Positions 11,081 through 25,000 of a stretch of 64,000 nucleotides of DNA are shown here, one piece after another; positions within the stretch are counted from its first letter, which is position 1, and each line of letters opens with the position of its first letter. The stretch lies in assembly GCA_905221605.1 (NCBI GenBank), contig CAJNDS010002366.1, positions 264,001 to 328,000 of the forward strand, written 5' to 3'. The notes under the pieces are model-generated. The model ran no database searches. It saw only the letters and a list, made by a program, of their open reading frames with translations, and had not been told where the DNA came from. A program made the translations under genes and the position numbers. The stretch comes from Symbiodinium natans (Eukaryota; Sar; Dinophyceae; Suessiales; Symbiodiniaceae).

Positions 11081-13192
11081 AGCTCTAAAGCCAATATCCA
11101 GAATCGCCCAAAAGGCCGCGAAGATCAGGCGCAATTCTCAGCCCCTAATCAAAGGCCCCCTAAACCTTCCGAACCTCCAACATCCAAAAAGGCCCCCCAC
11201 CAAAAGAAGGGGGGCCTTGTGGGGCAAGGCCGTGTCAATGTTATTCTTGGCAGAGCCACTTGTTGCCCTGGTGGTCATGGCTTCTTTGAGGTGCTGAGAA
11301 GGCATAGAAACCCTAAACCCTTTGAACCCTAAACCCTAAAACCATACGATAACCAGCATGAGCTATTAGACACAAAAAACCCTCAAAAAAGGCCCTTTCT
11401 TGGATTGGTTCGGGGGATAAGGCCTCACAGCCCATCCTGGTAAACCTTAGAAGAGTAACCCTAAACTTAAACCCTAAACCCTCAACCCTAAACCCTAAAC
11501 CCTTACAGAACATAGAGCAAAGGCCTCCTTGGAAGCGGCGCCAGAGAAGGCGGCAGGAGTGAAGCTCACTGGAGTGCAGGGGGCTTCATTCAGAGCATAA
11601 TTTTGGGGGTTTAGGGTATTTAGGCGCGGGAAGAATGTGCGAAAGGGTGGGTGCTAGGGGTCCTAACACATCAGATTGAAGCTTTTAAATGTTCACAAGT
11701 TAGCTCAGTGCGTCTAGACCGGGAGGCTTTATGCGCGAACCTCCGCGCGACACCAACCCGTAAAGGCAGCAGCTGCCATCGGATGCATGGTGCAGGATGT
11801 GCTCGTTTGGGTCATGCGGAGGATCGTGTAAACAGCCCTCGTGTGATGATGCGGTCATTGATGGCGCGACAAAAGCTCTGGCTGCAGCTGGCCAAAGCCG
11901 TAAGCCCCAGATCCTTGACCCCGCTTCAGGTTTATTCGGATTTGCAGCAAAAGCTCGCGCAGGTGCTAGCCAAATAGCTACTGTTTAAGCACCCGTTTGT
12001 GGCTTGCTGAAATTGGACTTGATCTCCAATCCAGAGCGAAGGCCTCAGAAGGGCAAGCGCATGGTCTGCACACTAAGTGCTAAGTCTGAGCTTATAAACT
12101 CTGGGAGCTCTGAATTCGCTAATTGAGCCCTAAACTCTTCAAGCCGACGTCTTAGTCAGAAGCGGTCCAAGCTTACACCCCAACGCTTAGCGTCCTCGCT
12201 TAGCGTCCTTAGTCGGTGGTTGCCCACATCCCGAAAGCACCGAATGCCTTCAAAGAACCCTTCAGCCCCACCATTGATGGGGCGTGGGGCTTATCCTTCC
12301 AGAGTATGGTTCTTGGTAGTGGTAGCGTCAGGGGTAGTGGTTGTGGTGGTGGTGGTGATCGTGGTGGCGGTGGTGGATACTTTCTGTTGTTACTTATTGA
12401 TTTCTTGTTTTTTTTTTTTTTTTTTGGGGGGGGGGGGGGGGGGCTGCATGGCCTTAGCTAGTCAGATGCCGCAGACCCTGGCTTAATTTCCAAGTGTGGC
12501 GGCTTGAGCCCCATGCCCCAATCAGCTTCAGATTCCAAAGCTCGAAGCTTGCACCCAACTGTACCCAAGCCTCCAGCCGATATATGCTTTCGCTATCCCT
12601 AGACCCTAAACCCTAAACCCTAAACCCGGGGTTGCAACATTGTAGGCTCTAGGGGCATGTCATCGGCGTGTCTATGGGCATCCTGGCCATGCCCTACTTA
12701 GCCTCAGAAACCCTGAACCTCCAAAGTTGTATTCTCCCCCTCTGGCCGATGGCTGCAGTAAAGCCGCCGCTGCCTGCGCCTTTGCCTCCCGTGCGCAGAA
12801 ACTCTTTGGTGAGGAACAGGTGGGCTCCCCAAAAGCCCTGGGCAGGAGTTATCTAATTCCGGTGACAGTCACTGACACGTGTTTTTCAAGAGTCAGAGGT
12901 AGGGCTTAGTAGAGCAGGAGCCCCTACAAACCGATTCTTTTCAAGTCCAACACTGTTGAGGCGCAACTCGGATCCCATTTGACAAGCCCTTTTGCCGGAG
13001 AAGACAATGGCTGACCCTCTTATACTAGCAGTCCTTAATAGGGATTATAGTACCCCCTATTACAATCCCTATTAAGGACTGTTAGTATAAGGGGGAACAT
13101 CCCAAGTCATATACCCCTAAACTTCTGAACCCTGAACTTTTGAACCATAGAGGCAGAGAGCCCTGAGCCTCAACAATTACTGCGCAACTCTC

Positions 13193-13310
13193 CTAAACCC
13201 TAAACCCTAAATTCAAACCCTAAACCCTAAACCCTAAACCCCAAACCCTAAACCCTAAACCCTAAACCCTAAAACCTAAACCCTAAACCCTCACCCTAAA
13301 CCCTACAGCC
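13193..13310 (-). repeat. CCCTAAA telomere-like array, degenerate
   Basis: About fifteen heptamers with point changes (CCCCAAA, AAAACC). The exon-like peptide KVIDRQLARLQSRR follows at about 13333. Confidence 0.9.
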
Positions 13311-13801
13311 TAAACCCCAAATGCAACTCTCCAAAGTCATCGACAGGCAGTTAGCCCGGCTGCAGTCGCGTAGGGTACCCAGCTTTCACCGGGAAGGGCC
13401 TCGGCTCAGCTTGTTCCAGGGACTTCGGCTTTGGTATTTCTTGGCCCCTAAACCCTCAACCCTAAACCCTAAACAAGGATGAATGAGTTGGGGTTTAAGG
13501 TTGCTAGGAGGGTGTTGGAATATACCGTGCTGAGAAGATGGCGGAAGTTGGGGACAGCTCCCGTCAGCAGCAGAGCCATGCAAGGCAGCACCCCCTAAGC
13601 CTGGAAGCCATGGAAGCCCTGGGAAGCCCTGGGAAGCGCAGAGATGCGCAAAGAAGAGCAACGTCCAGCGCGCCGTCCTGAATCACAGGGTTATGCATCT
13701 TCTCCGGCGGCCTCGCTGCAGGTGCGAGATGTGACATGGTATCGGTGTTGCAGTCGGGGTTCAGGTATGAGAACCGGTCCCCCCACCTGCCATGGCAAGG
13801 T

Positions 13802-13802
13802 G

Positions 13803-13841
<39 letters not shown>

Positions 13842-13842
13842 T
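13802..13842. repeat. CAT trinucleotide microsatellite
   Basis: Fourteen CAT units, translatable as poly-His or poly-Asp but without exon signals. Confidence 0.95.
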
Positions 13843-14168
13843 TCGAGTCGAGGGTTTAGGGTGCTGGAAACACTTCGTCCCCATCTCCCTGCATCCCCGT
13901 TGATAAGGCTTTTGAAAAGCCTCAAAACGGGATGGATGAGTAGCTGCACCCCCTTCTTGTGGTTTTGCGGGCTGAATTGGTCCCGAAAACATTATTGCCC
14001 TTGAGCAATACACCAGTTTCTGAGCGCTAGAAGAGGCCTGAATCCCCAAGTTCCGACCCCAGAACCATATGCCTGAAGACCGTAAGGGCCAGCATCCCCC
14101 CCCCCTAAACCCTAAACCTTAAGCCCTAAACCCTAAACCCTAAACCTTCACATCGCCAGTCGACTTAG

Positions 14169-14219
14169 GCCTTGGACAGCTCTGGGACGAGCTCCGAGCT
14201 GCCAGCCAGCGGTTGAAGG
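14169..14219 (+). CDS. Candidate internal exon, helical
   Basis: ACTTAG|G is followed by LGQLWDELRAASQRLK and a GA (or later) donor. It stands just after a CCCTAAA array. Amphipathic helix-like; product unknown. Confidence 0.4.
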
Positions 14220-15473
14220 GACTGAGGGGTGTAGAGTTGCCCAAGCTTCAAAGCCTCTCAAGGGATTGTATGTACAGCGGCCCGAACAGAAGCCACAACC
14301 TCCCTGACCCTATTGAGAAAGGATGGCCACGCAAGTGTGTTTGGTTCGGGTTTCTGAGGCTTTGTGGTTCGTGGTGTTGTTGTCTGGGGCTGTTTTTGTG
14401 TCGCGGCTCCAACGTTCTGTTCTTACCATGAGCATTGAGTTTAGGGTTTAGGGTTGTAAGGGCTTGGGGGTTTAGGGGTTTAGGGTTTGTCCTGGCTGTT
14501 TGTTTTTAAAGCTTCTTTCTTTCATCTTGCTCCTGTACTTTGCACCTCTACGGGCCCACCGGGTGACTTCCAAGCCAAGCGAAAGTCGACCCGGGTCCAA
14601 GATCCAAGATCTGCAGGGTTTAGGGTTTAGGGTTTAGGGTTTAGGGTTTAGGGTTCTGGGGACATCTTGGGTCTTGGATCCTGGTCGACTGTTTAAGTGA
14701 CTTTATAAGGATCTCCCCTAGGCCCGCGTGTATCTTGCAGGATTGGGATGCTGAATCTTCAACGTAGGCGTAGGACTCAGATGTGTTTGCCTACCAGGAT
14801 GGGCTCTTAGGCCTTATAATCCTCAGAATCAACCCGCCAAAGGGTCTTGTTTTAAACGTTTATAGGGTAGAATAGCCGAATACGGGTATGCTGCCCTTTC
14901 TCTTAACCCGTTAACTCGAAAGATGAAAGCTCCAGGGTCCACCTTCGAATCAATTCCAAGGTTCCTCCTTGGCACCGGCGCCTCTTTGAGGACAAGTACT
15001 GCAAAGGCAGCCCCCGGGGGTCTGTTCTACAGGTGTGAATCAGGGATTTGCGCTGGACTCTCGGCGAATTCCTCGTCTATCATTCAAGGCGCCTCTCCAA
15101 GCCATAGCACATTCTGTGTGTTCTTTGCAGGCCGGAGGCGGCATCATCCAGTTTATGTTACGTAGGACTTCGTAGGTATCGGGCCGGGAGTGATTTTTTC
15201 ATCCCCCAATCCTTGAGGCTCCGGTCTTTGGAGGGTCTATGTGGTCTAGGATCCGTGTTCAACACGGCTGGCGCGGGGGTCGCAGGTCTTGGGGTTGGGG
15301 TTAAATTGCTACATGAATAAGTCGGCTGAGAGGTTTGGGGAGGATTTGAAGGAAAAAGTCGGGTGGTCAGGCTATTCTTGCGACAACACTTTGCAGTACG
15401 GTAGAAGGGTTTGCCAGTAGTATGGACACGAATACACCTGGGCGTTGGGGCTTCGAAATACTTTGTTTGGGGT

Positions 15474-15536
15474 TTGGGGTTTAGGGTTTAGGGTTTAGGG
15501 TTTAGGGTTTAGGGTTTAGGGTTTAGGGTTTAGGCT
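15474..15536 (+). repeat. TTTAGGG telomere-like array
   Basis: Nine near-perfect heptamers in non-coding sequence between 14.2 and 16.6 kb, where no reliable exon was found. Confidence 0.95.
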
Positions 15537-16653
15537 TCGGGGGGGCAGTGCTTGACAATGCTTTGGTATGGAAGTCTCTGTAAGATGTTCCTTCGTTTCA
15601 GGGGCGACTCTTGGATGGCGGTTGGGTTAGCAGCCAGACCCGCGCAATTCCCACCACCCTTCGGTTCCCGTTCCCATTTTGTGGGTTGGGCTGGGCTTGA
15701 AGTTGCTGGTATGGACTCCGATATGGAACTGTTTGGCAATGGGCTACAGGGCATCAGCTCAGGTTTCGGATGCAGTCATCTACTACAGTCTACCTTGCAT
15801 CTACTGATCGGAGGGTGTAAGCATTGCGATAATGCTCCCCCGATGGCATGGAATGGGATCGGCGGGTTTTCGGCTTCATTTTGTCCTTTCTGTGGCATTG
15901 AGTGAAGCAAGTTGTGCAACATGATATTGTCTTTCCCATTCTCTCCCCTTTCCTTGTGCGGAAACCCCAATGCTGTCCTGCAGTGGGACTGGCTTGGGAC
16001 TTTGACTCAAAGGACTCTTTAGCTACTTCTCCCCCTCTGCGGATGGGACTTAAGGGGTTTCGGTTGAAATCGCCTGACCTTTGCCCTCCATGTGCTACAG
16101 CTCGTTTGCGATGATGTGCAGGAACAACTGGAGCCCCTGAATCCTGGTGTTTTGTGGCTTTGAGGCATGCCTACACCGCTTAAAGCTCCAACCAGCTCAA
16201 ATCATCTCAAATCTCAAACCCAGACATCTCTCAAGAGGCGACTATGGTCCAGAAGTCTTGGTGCGTGCCACTTGTCAGAAACGTGCTGCTTTTACATTGT
16301 GCCGGTCTAAGAAGAATTTGGCAAGACTGCCTGCGCAAACCCCAAGTAAAAGTAGAAGCAACAATAGCATGGCAAACCTTAAAAGCACCGTTACCAGGAT
16401 GGGCGATTAGGCCTTAAAATCCCCAGAATGTAGCCTATTAAGGGCATCTTAAGGGATTGTAGGGTATAATAGCCCATCCTGGTAGGGAGTAGCCCAAAGC
16501 CTGAAGGTCTGCGTTCACTCTCGACTGCAGGCCCTAGGATTCCACGAGGTTAGCTCTGCGTCTGGCGTGTTGTTTCTGTTGTGGCTAACCCTAAACCCCT
16601 AGACCCCTAAACCCTAAACCCTAAACCCTAAAGTGCACGGCCATACCTTCAAG

Positions 16654-18277
16654 GAGATCCACGCACTTCGCGCTGGAACGGCCCTTGTGCAGAGGGTGCA
16701 GGAGGCAATCAGCAATCGCCAGGCGCTTGAGTGTTTAGGGTTTAGGGGTTTAGGGGTTTAGGGGTTTAGGGGTTTAGGGGTTTAGGGGTTTAGGGTTTAG
16801 GGTTTCTGTATTGTTCAGGGTTTTTGAACCCCTACATTGGGGTTTAGGGGTTTAGCGTTTTGGGTTTTTAGGGTTTAGGGTTTATGGGGTTGATATCTAC
16901 ATCGTACATGCTAGACCTCAGACTGCAAACTTGAGAACTGATAGCATTCCAGCCTGAAAGCAAGGACCTAAATCCCGAAAGCCTCGGCCGCTGAGCCGTG
17001 TACCAACGCCGAGCGCACCTAAACTACGAGAGCACGGTCTGCACTCAGAATAATCCCAAAGCCCGAAAGCCTGCTTCAAGCACGGGCTCTGAATTAGCCC
17101 TCAAACCCTAAACCCTAAACCTCGATACTCCCTGCAGGAAATCCTCATCTGGCTTACGCTGCTGCGTACAGGCTACGAGGATACGGAGTTCCTGACTGCA
17201 GGAGGGGCTCGGACAGTCGCCGTGCCTCGGGTTTAGGGTTTAGGGTTTAGGGTTTAGGGCTTTTAGCGCCTTTAGGGCCTTTAGGGCCTTTAGGGCTGTT
17301 TTGGGACTGAAGCTTTCAATCGCGCCCATTTTTATAGTGTGGGTTTGGATGCTCAGGTTTAGGATATCGGGCGGAGCCGTGTTCGACGCTGGATGAGCCT
17401 CAGGCAGAGCATTGCGGAATGCTGCCAAGAAATCAGGTAAAGAGTCTGCAATAGGGGGGGTTTACGAAAATCAGGGACCCCTAATATAGGCCCCCAAGTA
17501 GTAGGGTCCCCTTAAGGACCCCAATAAGGTACCCCTCCTAAACCCTAAACCCTAAACCCTAAAACCTACACCCTAAACCCGAAACCCTAAACCCGAAACC
17601 CTAAAAGCCCTCACTTTGGAAACCCCCACATGGACTGCGAGCCTCAGAGCCTCATGCTGCAGTAGGCACTTTGCCTCGGCGGCATCTCTCACAGCAGTTG
17701 CAGGCCTGGAAAGAAGGGGTTTAGGGTTTGTAGGGTTTAGGGTTTAGGGTTTAGGGTTTAGGGTTCAGGGTTTAGGGTTTAGGGTTTAGGGTTTACGGGC
17801 CCAGACCTCAAGTCATTTGTGTGATCAGATCCTCAAGGAATGCATGTTGTCGGAAGGGTGTCAAGCTCTACTTATGAAGGCGTTTTGAAGCAGTTTCGAC
17901 AAGGAATGGTTGAGACACGTTTTGTTTCTTTTGGTAGGTGCGGGTGTGCGCGGGCTCAGGAACCTGTGGTTTGGGAGCGACTCTGAAGAGTCGATGGCTT
18001 TGTTTCCAGTGGTCCTTGGAGTGTGGTAGCTTCTTGCAGATGAGTGCTATCTAAGCCAGCCATGGGCATGGGCCCCTCTCTGTGCCTCTACACTGACTCT
18101 ACTGTTCTTCGTCGGCTTGGAGCGTTCTCATTGACTTGCTGCCTAAACCCTAAACCCTAAACCCTAAACCCTAAACCCTAAACCCTAATTGCTGCCTGAC
18201 TGAAAGCCCGGAAGGCGCTTCGCTTCGCCACGGTGGCGGTTGTGGAGTTGCTGCATCTCAGCATATCTCAGCTGTCT
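16654..18277 (+). CDS. Three phase-matched exons of an unrecognised protein
   Basis: Exons 16654-16722 (EIHALRAGTALVQRVQEAIS..), 17138-17230 (EILIWLTLLRTGYEDTEFLT..) and 18215-18277 (ALRFATVAVVELLHLSISQL) all begin and end in phase 0, with AG|G acceptors and donors GC, GT and GC. The 17138 exon runs straight into GTTTAGGG, so its donor comes from the telomere-like array. The peptide is helix-rich, with a hydrophobic patch in the third exon that could be a buried helix. No family is recognised. The intervening introns hold a palindromic element interrupted by CCCTAAA repeats. Confidence 0.5.
16735..16802 (+). repeat. GGGGTTTA octamer array
   Basis: Eight-base variant of the telomere-like unit (extra G), seven copies, starting at the end of the exon that begins at 16654. 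Confidence 0.95.
17717..17798 (+). repeat. TTTAGGG telomere-like array
   Basis: About eleven heptamers in the intron between the exons at 17138 and 18215, with one unit changed to TTCAGGG. Confidence 0.95.
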
Positions 18278-19261
18278 GCGACATTTGGGGATTTACGAAA
18301 TAAGGGGTACCTTCTTGGGGTCCTCATCATGAGGGAATCCTACTATTTGAGGGCTTCTATTAGGGATCCCTGATTTCCGTAAACCCCAATTTGGGGGAAG
18401 CATTGGGGGAGCCTGAGACCTGAATAGCCCCCCACAGTACGCCTGACGGACCCTTCCAAGTGTTCACCTGGATTCTTACGAGCCTTCAAATCCTGGGATG
18501 TAAAGTTTTGAGGATTGATGTCTGTAGGGTCTTAGACCATCTTAGACTTTTCTAGACATAGTCAGTTGAGATGCGGTTTAGCATCCGGAGTTGCGCAGTA
18601 TGGTTGTAGTCAGCATCGACATGTCAGTACGTCCGAGCTTTACTTTGCGGCTTCATTGGATTCATGGTGTGAGGACACTGGGTTTTGAGCGGCCCGGCTT
18701 GAGCATCTGCAGGTTGAGGCGGTTGAGGCCTGTTGTTTTTTTGTTGCTGCTGTTGACCCGGAAACCCTGAACTCCAATACAGGTGCAAGCCACAAGTACA
18801 GCCCAAAGTATCGCCCAACAATCCCAGCACTCTCGGAGCTATGTGATTTCAATTTTTGAGTCCATGCATGGCAACATGCCGAATTTCAACTCAGACTATT
18901 GCGAGTGGAGGCAGCTGATCGACTCGGGGTCCAGGGGTGGCTTTGAGGGCTGCGCTTGCAATGTCCTCTCCCGTTGCACACTGTTCCAATCACCGACTCC
19001 ATATTCGGGCCGAACGGCCTCCACTTGTACATGTCATGTCAGCAATGCACGGTTAAAGCTCTTTGGGCATCTTGCAGTCCGGAGCAATCATCTCATGCAA
19101 GTTCTCCTTTGCTGGCGGAGTTGAAAAACCCAGCCAAGGTCAGCATGGCGCTCATACGTGGCGCCACGGCCCGGAAAGCACAAGGCGCGAGTGCTTTTGA
19201 AGCTTTCTGTTAGGGGCAGGGGAATAATTTAGGGGTCCAGGGATGTCCAGGGTATGCTACA

Positions 19262-20470
<1,209 letters not shown>

Positions 20471-21188
20471 CTCTGTTTTTGAAAGTTAGGTCGACTATCT
20501 AGTGATTCCAGTCGGTAGGCGGGAATTTGGTACCACTTTGTTGATTTCTATCAGCAGGAGGCACCAGAGAATGCTTCAGTTCTGCTGCTGCCAACGAAGA
20601 CGGCTGAAGCATCTTGTGAGATGCGGAAGGGACACCTTTTGCACGTACCTGCAATGGCCATCCCAAACAGTACCCTAAATGCAGTTGGTTTCTATTCGGC
20701 CGATCTGGCCTTACAACTATGACAACGGGCTTCGACCAGCTCGCACGAGCGTTTGATTGCGTGAGTGGGTGCATGTCACTGCCTGCCCAAAAAGTTCAAG
20801 GTCCTTTCTTGATTCAACAAGACCCAAGTACAACAAACCATAGCAAACCGCACGGCAAGTCACCACAAGGCACTCACACACCAGGTCGGGCCATTAGACC
20901 TTATAACCCTTAAACAAGGGCCATTGCAGGGCTGGTTTTTTGGGGGGGGGGGGGGTTATAGGGCCTAATAGCCCATCCTGGCATGATGACAGGCAACTAA
21001 TTGGATTAGCAGGGTATAGGGTTTAGGGCTTTAGGGTTTAGGGTGCCAGCAGGCTAAGTACCGGGAGTGAGGCCATGTTGAGGCTCCAAGGTCTTAGGAT
21101 CAGGTTTTAGGCGGGTGCAGGTTTCCTGCCCGAAACCCGAAACCCTAAACCCTAAACCCTCAACCCTAGACAACTCTTCACTTTGTAG

Positions 21189-21280
21189 GTGCTCTCCTTC
21201 GTTCCAAGCGCCCGAAGCATGCAAAGGCCGGCCCACGAGGAGACCTGGAGGAGCTCGAAGATCAGCTCGAGGAGAGGGCT
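21189..21280 (+). CDS. Internal exon, charged coiled-coil-like
   Basis: CTTTGTAG|G opens a frame reading ALLRSKRPKHAKAGPRGDLE then ELEDQLEERA, with a GTAATG donor. The end has heptad-like Leu/Glu spacing. Codons are strongly biased to GAG, CTG and GCC. A second open frame exists but has poorer codon character. Product unknown. Confidence 0.5.
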
Positions 21281-21959
21281 GTAATGTAAGGGGGCCTCAA
21301 TAATTAGAATTTTAGGGTTTAGGCTTTAGGGTTTAGGGCTTCGGGTTTAGAACAGGTGTTTTTTTTTTTTTTTGGGGGGGGGGGGGTATTATAGTATTGT
21401 CATAGAATGGGCCATAAGGGAATACTACTAGTAATTGTTCCGACCCCTATAGTATGAGTCTCAGGGTTCAGAAATCTTCAGCATTGAGAGATTCGGGTTA
21501 GGGTTATAAGTTGAGGGTTGGAGGTCCAGTGTCGAGTTTCGCAGTTTCGGATTTTGGCTTGAGGATTAGGTTCTGGGTGTTTAAAGGGAGCAATGCTTGT
21601 GGCGCGCTGGGGCTTTTGCGAGCTTTTGGCTGAGAGCTGCAAAGACCTCCGATGTGTGAGGAATGCTTGCAAGTTGAAGGTCCTACACATGGTCTGAAAG
21701 CCAAGGCTTCGGAATTTGTTTTGAAGGTTTTTTTTTCAAGGCTGCCTGGCGGACATCTCGTTCTTTGCGCAGATCTTCAGTTTGTCTCGGAAAAGCCCAA
21801 AACGGCTAAGCCCCAAGCCTTGACGTGCCTGAAGTCTGCTCTAAGTACCGTCAGGAAACAATGGGGGAAAGCGAAATTCAGCGTGGAAACAACCTTATAC
21901 GGATTGGCCTCTCCCGTGCTCATGGTTTAGGGTTTCGGGTTTAGGGTTTAGGGTATGAG

Positions 21960-21998
21960 GACTACCTGTTGCACCTGGCGCGCGATGACACAGCATCT
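21960..21998 (+). CDS. Candidate short exon
   Basis: TATGAG|G is followed by DYLLHLARDDTAS (13 codons) and a GTGACG donor. The acceptor lies at the end of a TTTAGGG array. Short but with typical codon use; product unknown. Confidence 0.35.
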
Positions 21999-22019
21999 GT
22001 GACGCAACTGCTCCCGGGA

Positions 22020-25000
22020 ACCTCAGGCCTTACGCCCTCAATCCCCGGCATCAAGAGTCGAATGTTTTGGAGAGCTAGTCTTAGTCCACCTGTGCTTCTC
22101 GCGGAGAAGATGTTGAGCCAGCCAGGTCGTTTAGGAGGTTCCCTTTGTTCTTCTTTTGATGAATCAGCTCGCAATGGCGAATCTCTACTCTGCGCAGGTT
22201 CCGCACAGGGTTCCGTGACTTGCAGCGGCTTCCCGTCAACCCTTGCATTAACTGCCCTTGAAATTTTCGTTTAGCGGCGGCTGTCCGAGTCGAGGACAGG
22301 GGCTGGGTGGTGCATTTAAGTTGATTTCGAGCTCAGGGTTCAAGGCTTTATCGGGCTTGTTTTCTGTGTGGCTTTCAGGGGCCTAAGTTTCTACATGCAA
22401 GTGCTATGTCGGAAGTCGACCTCAGATGTAAGCACTTAAGAAACTGCGCACCTGACATTGTGCGTTGAAGTCCAGTACACGGGCTTGCTGCCAAGGTTTC
22501 GGGCTTAGAGTTTAGGGTTTAGGGTTTAGGGTTTCGGGTTTAGGGTTTAGGACCTATGCAGGCCCTACGCCCCAAAGCAAACAAATCAAGTTCTCGACCT
22601 GAGGTCGTACGCTGCTTCGACACAGTCCTTGAAGTCTCAGACGAGCGACTACACACAAATAGAATTGGGGCTTAAAAGGGTTGCAAAGGCGCGAGAAAGA
22701 AGGCGGGGGTTAATTTGTGCGTTCCGCCTTTGGCTTGAAGCTGGCTTTTGAGGTTACGGGTTCGAGAATTGCCTTGGGGTTTCCAGTGTGTTTTTGTAGT
22801 AAATCGTTAGGCACCAAACTGCCTCCCTGTCCACCTTACCCGCCACGCCCCCTCCACCCCAGTACAGGGACTTTATCCGGAGGTTTGGCAGGGTAACTGC
22901 TACCGACGTAATATGGTATTTCTGTGTCCCAGGGTATGTTTATATGACTATATTGCTACATGATTGCAAAATACTAGTGTTATACAGCAGTGGGAAAAAT
23001 TAGCGTAATTGTACAACATCGCATGCATGTCGTGATGATTGCTACCTCTCAAGCATTTTGCAGTTGGAAAATGGGGTGGCTCTTGCATGGATTAAGGGCT
23101 GACTAGTCCTTGGTCAGCTTTCATCACGCCTGTTTGTTTTTTTTTCTGGAGACGAACTCTCGGCCGGCTTCTTCTCAAGGATACGACCCAGTTCAGACAG
23201 GTCAAGAGCGACTACCCCCCCCCAGACTATCTGTTGCGGCATACCGAGTGCCCGGATGATCCCTGCAGCGCCAATCAAGTTGGTTGCTTTAGAGATGTGT
23301 CAAGGGTTTAGAAGAGAGGTCGTTTTGGCTCGGCAAGTTGTAGAGATCTCCGAAATCAATATAGCACCCACCAACGGAAACCCGACTTCTTTGGACCAGA
23401 TCCAGTCTGGGTGTATTGGCTTACGCTGCAATGAAAAGGACTCCTCCAAAAATCGAACGCCCCATGGGTTGCGAAACTCATCAAAGGTGCGATCCCCTTC
23501 TTCTCCACGGCTCCATCGGAGGCTGTTGGGGAGGGCATGCACGGGCACGAGGCTTCACTCACGAGAGATTTCGTGAGGGCGCATTAAGTTATGAGAGCTT
23601 TTTGGGCCAGGGAGAACAGAGGGGTCATCTGCATCTTGGCCTGTGTCCCCAAGCTGCCAATCTCCTAGCGTCATGTCATGCCATGTCCAAAAGGTTGCAC
23701 GAACTCAACCTTGCCTATTTGCCCTCAACCTTCTGCTCTCTCTCCAGGCGTGGGTTGGAAAGAGAATGGTAAGCTGTGCCCACCCCCCGCAGACGCCGTG
23801 CAGCGAGCCCGGTTCGGCGCTGAGGTTTGCCTTTCGCGGTTTGAGTTGCGATTCGAGAGTCTGGGGCCTTTAGGCTATAAGGCATCGGAGGCCTAATTTT
23901 TGTTATCCCTCTTCAAATCTTCACGCTTCAGGATTCGCTCAGAATTTTCAAGTTTGTAAGCAGAGGGCTCCGCGCCCATCACGAGGGTTGGTTGCTCTGC
24001 GCCAGGAACTGCAAAGGTCGAGACCATCACCCCTGAACCCTGAACCCTAAACCCTAAACCCTAAACCCTGAACCCTAAACCCTACAGCGTTTTAGGGACC
24101 TCAAGCCAAGCCAGAACACCTATATGGACTCCTCTGAACCAACAAGTAGGCAACATCCTAGAGGGTGTGTCCGGCGGTGGTACCAGCCAGGATGGGCCCT
24201 TGGGCCCTTAGAATCCCCACAATCAACCCTACAAGGTTTTTTTTTATTTTTTTTTTAAGGGGTTATGGGGTATAGTAGCCCCTTATTGAAGGGGTTACAG
24301 GGTATAATAGCCCCTTGTTTAAGGGGTTATGGGGGAAAAATAGCTGGAAGGCATAAGGCACAAGAAAAGGATGCCCCATGCAGCGAACCCTCACTGGGCC
24401 CCCTGTTGGGTTTGGAAACTTCCGCCAACCATCAAGGGTTTAGGGTTTAGCGGTTTCGGGGTTTAGGGGTTTAGGGTTTAGGGTTTAGACGTGTACAGCG
24501 AGGGTCTGTGTCTACACAAATTTTAAGCAGCTGAGCGCAATCACGTGAAACGACTGTCTCTGGCTGTTCGACGCGCTGCGCTTAAGGTCTGACAGCTACC
24601 GTGGGTGGGTGGGCAAAACAGAACTGCGAGCCATAATATAGATGTGCAAGAACTTCCTAGCTCTTGAACTATCCCACTGTGATGAAGCTCGCGCTGTCCT
24701 TCGGTGACCATGTGTTTTCGCCTTTGTCATTGCATCCAGCATACTTGGGACACTTCAAGCCGTGTCGTTACCTGCTCACAGGCTGCGGTTGGCAGCTCTA
24801 TAAGAGAGAATGCCTTGCACTCTGCAGTTTACAAGTGCCGCTTGTTTCCTTGTCAGCTCACTCCTTGCAGTTTGCAGCTAACTCCGGCTTCTCTTCTCAT
24901 GCCTTGCACTTGCTAGCTTTCGTTTTGCAGTTTGCCACTCCTGCTTGCAGCTTGCCAATCGCACGTCACAGAGCAGCTCACCCCGGCTCGTACTCTCAGT

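Noticed and set aside
13802-13842. Poly-His or poly-Asp protein segment
   Set aside because: Simple CAT microsatellite with no flanking exon signal.
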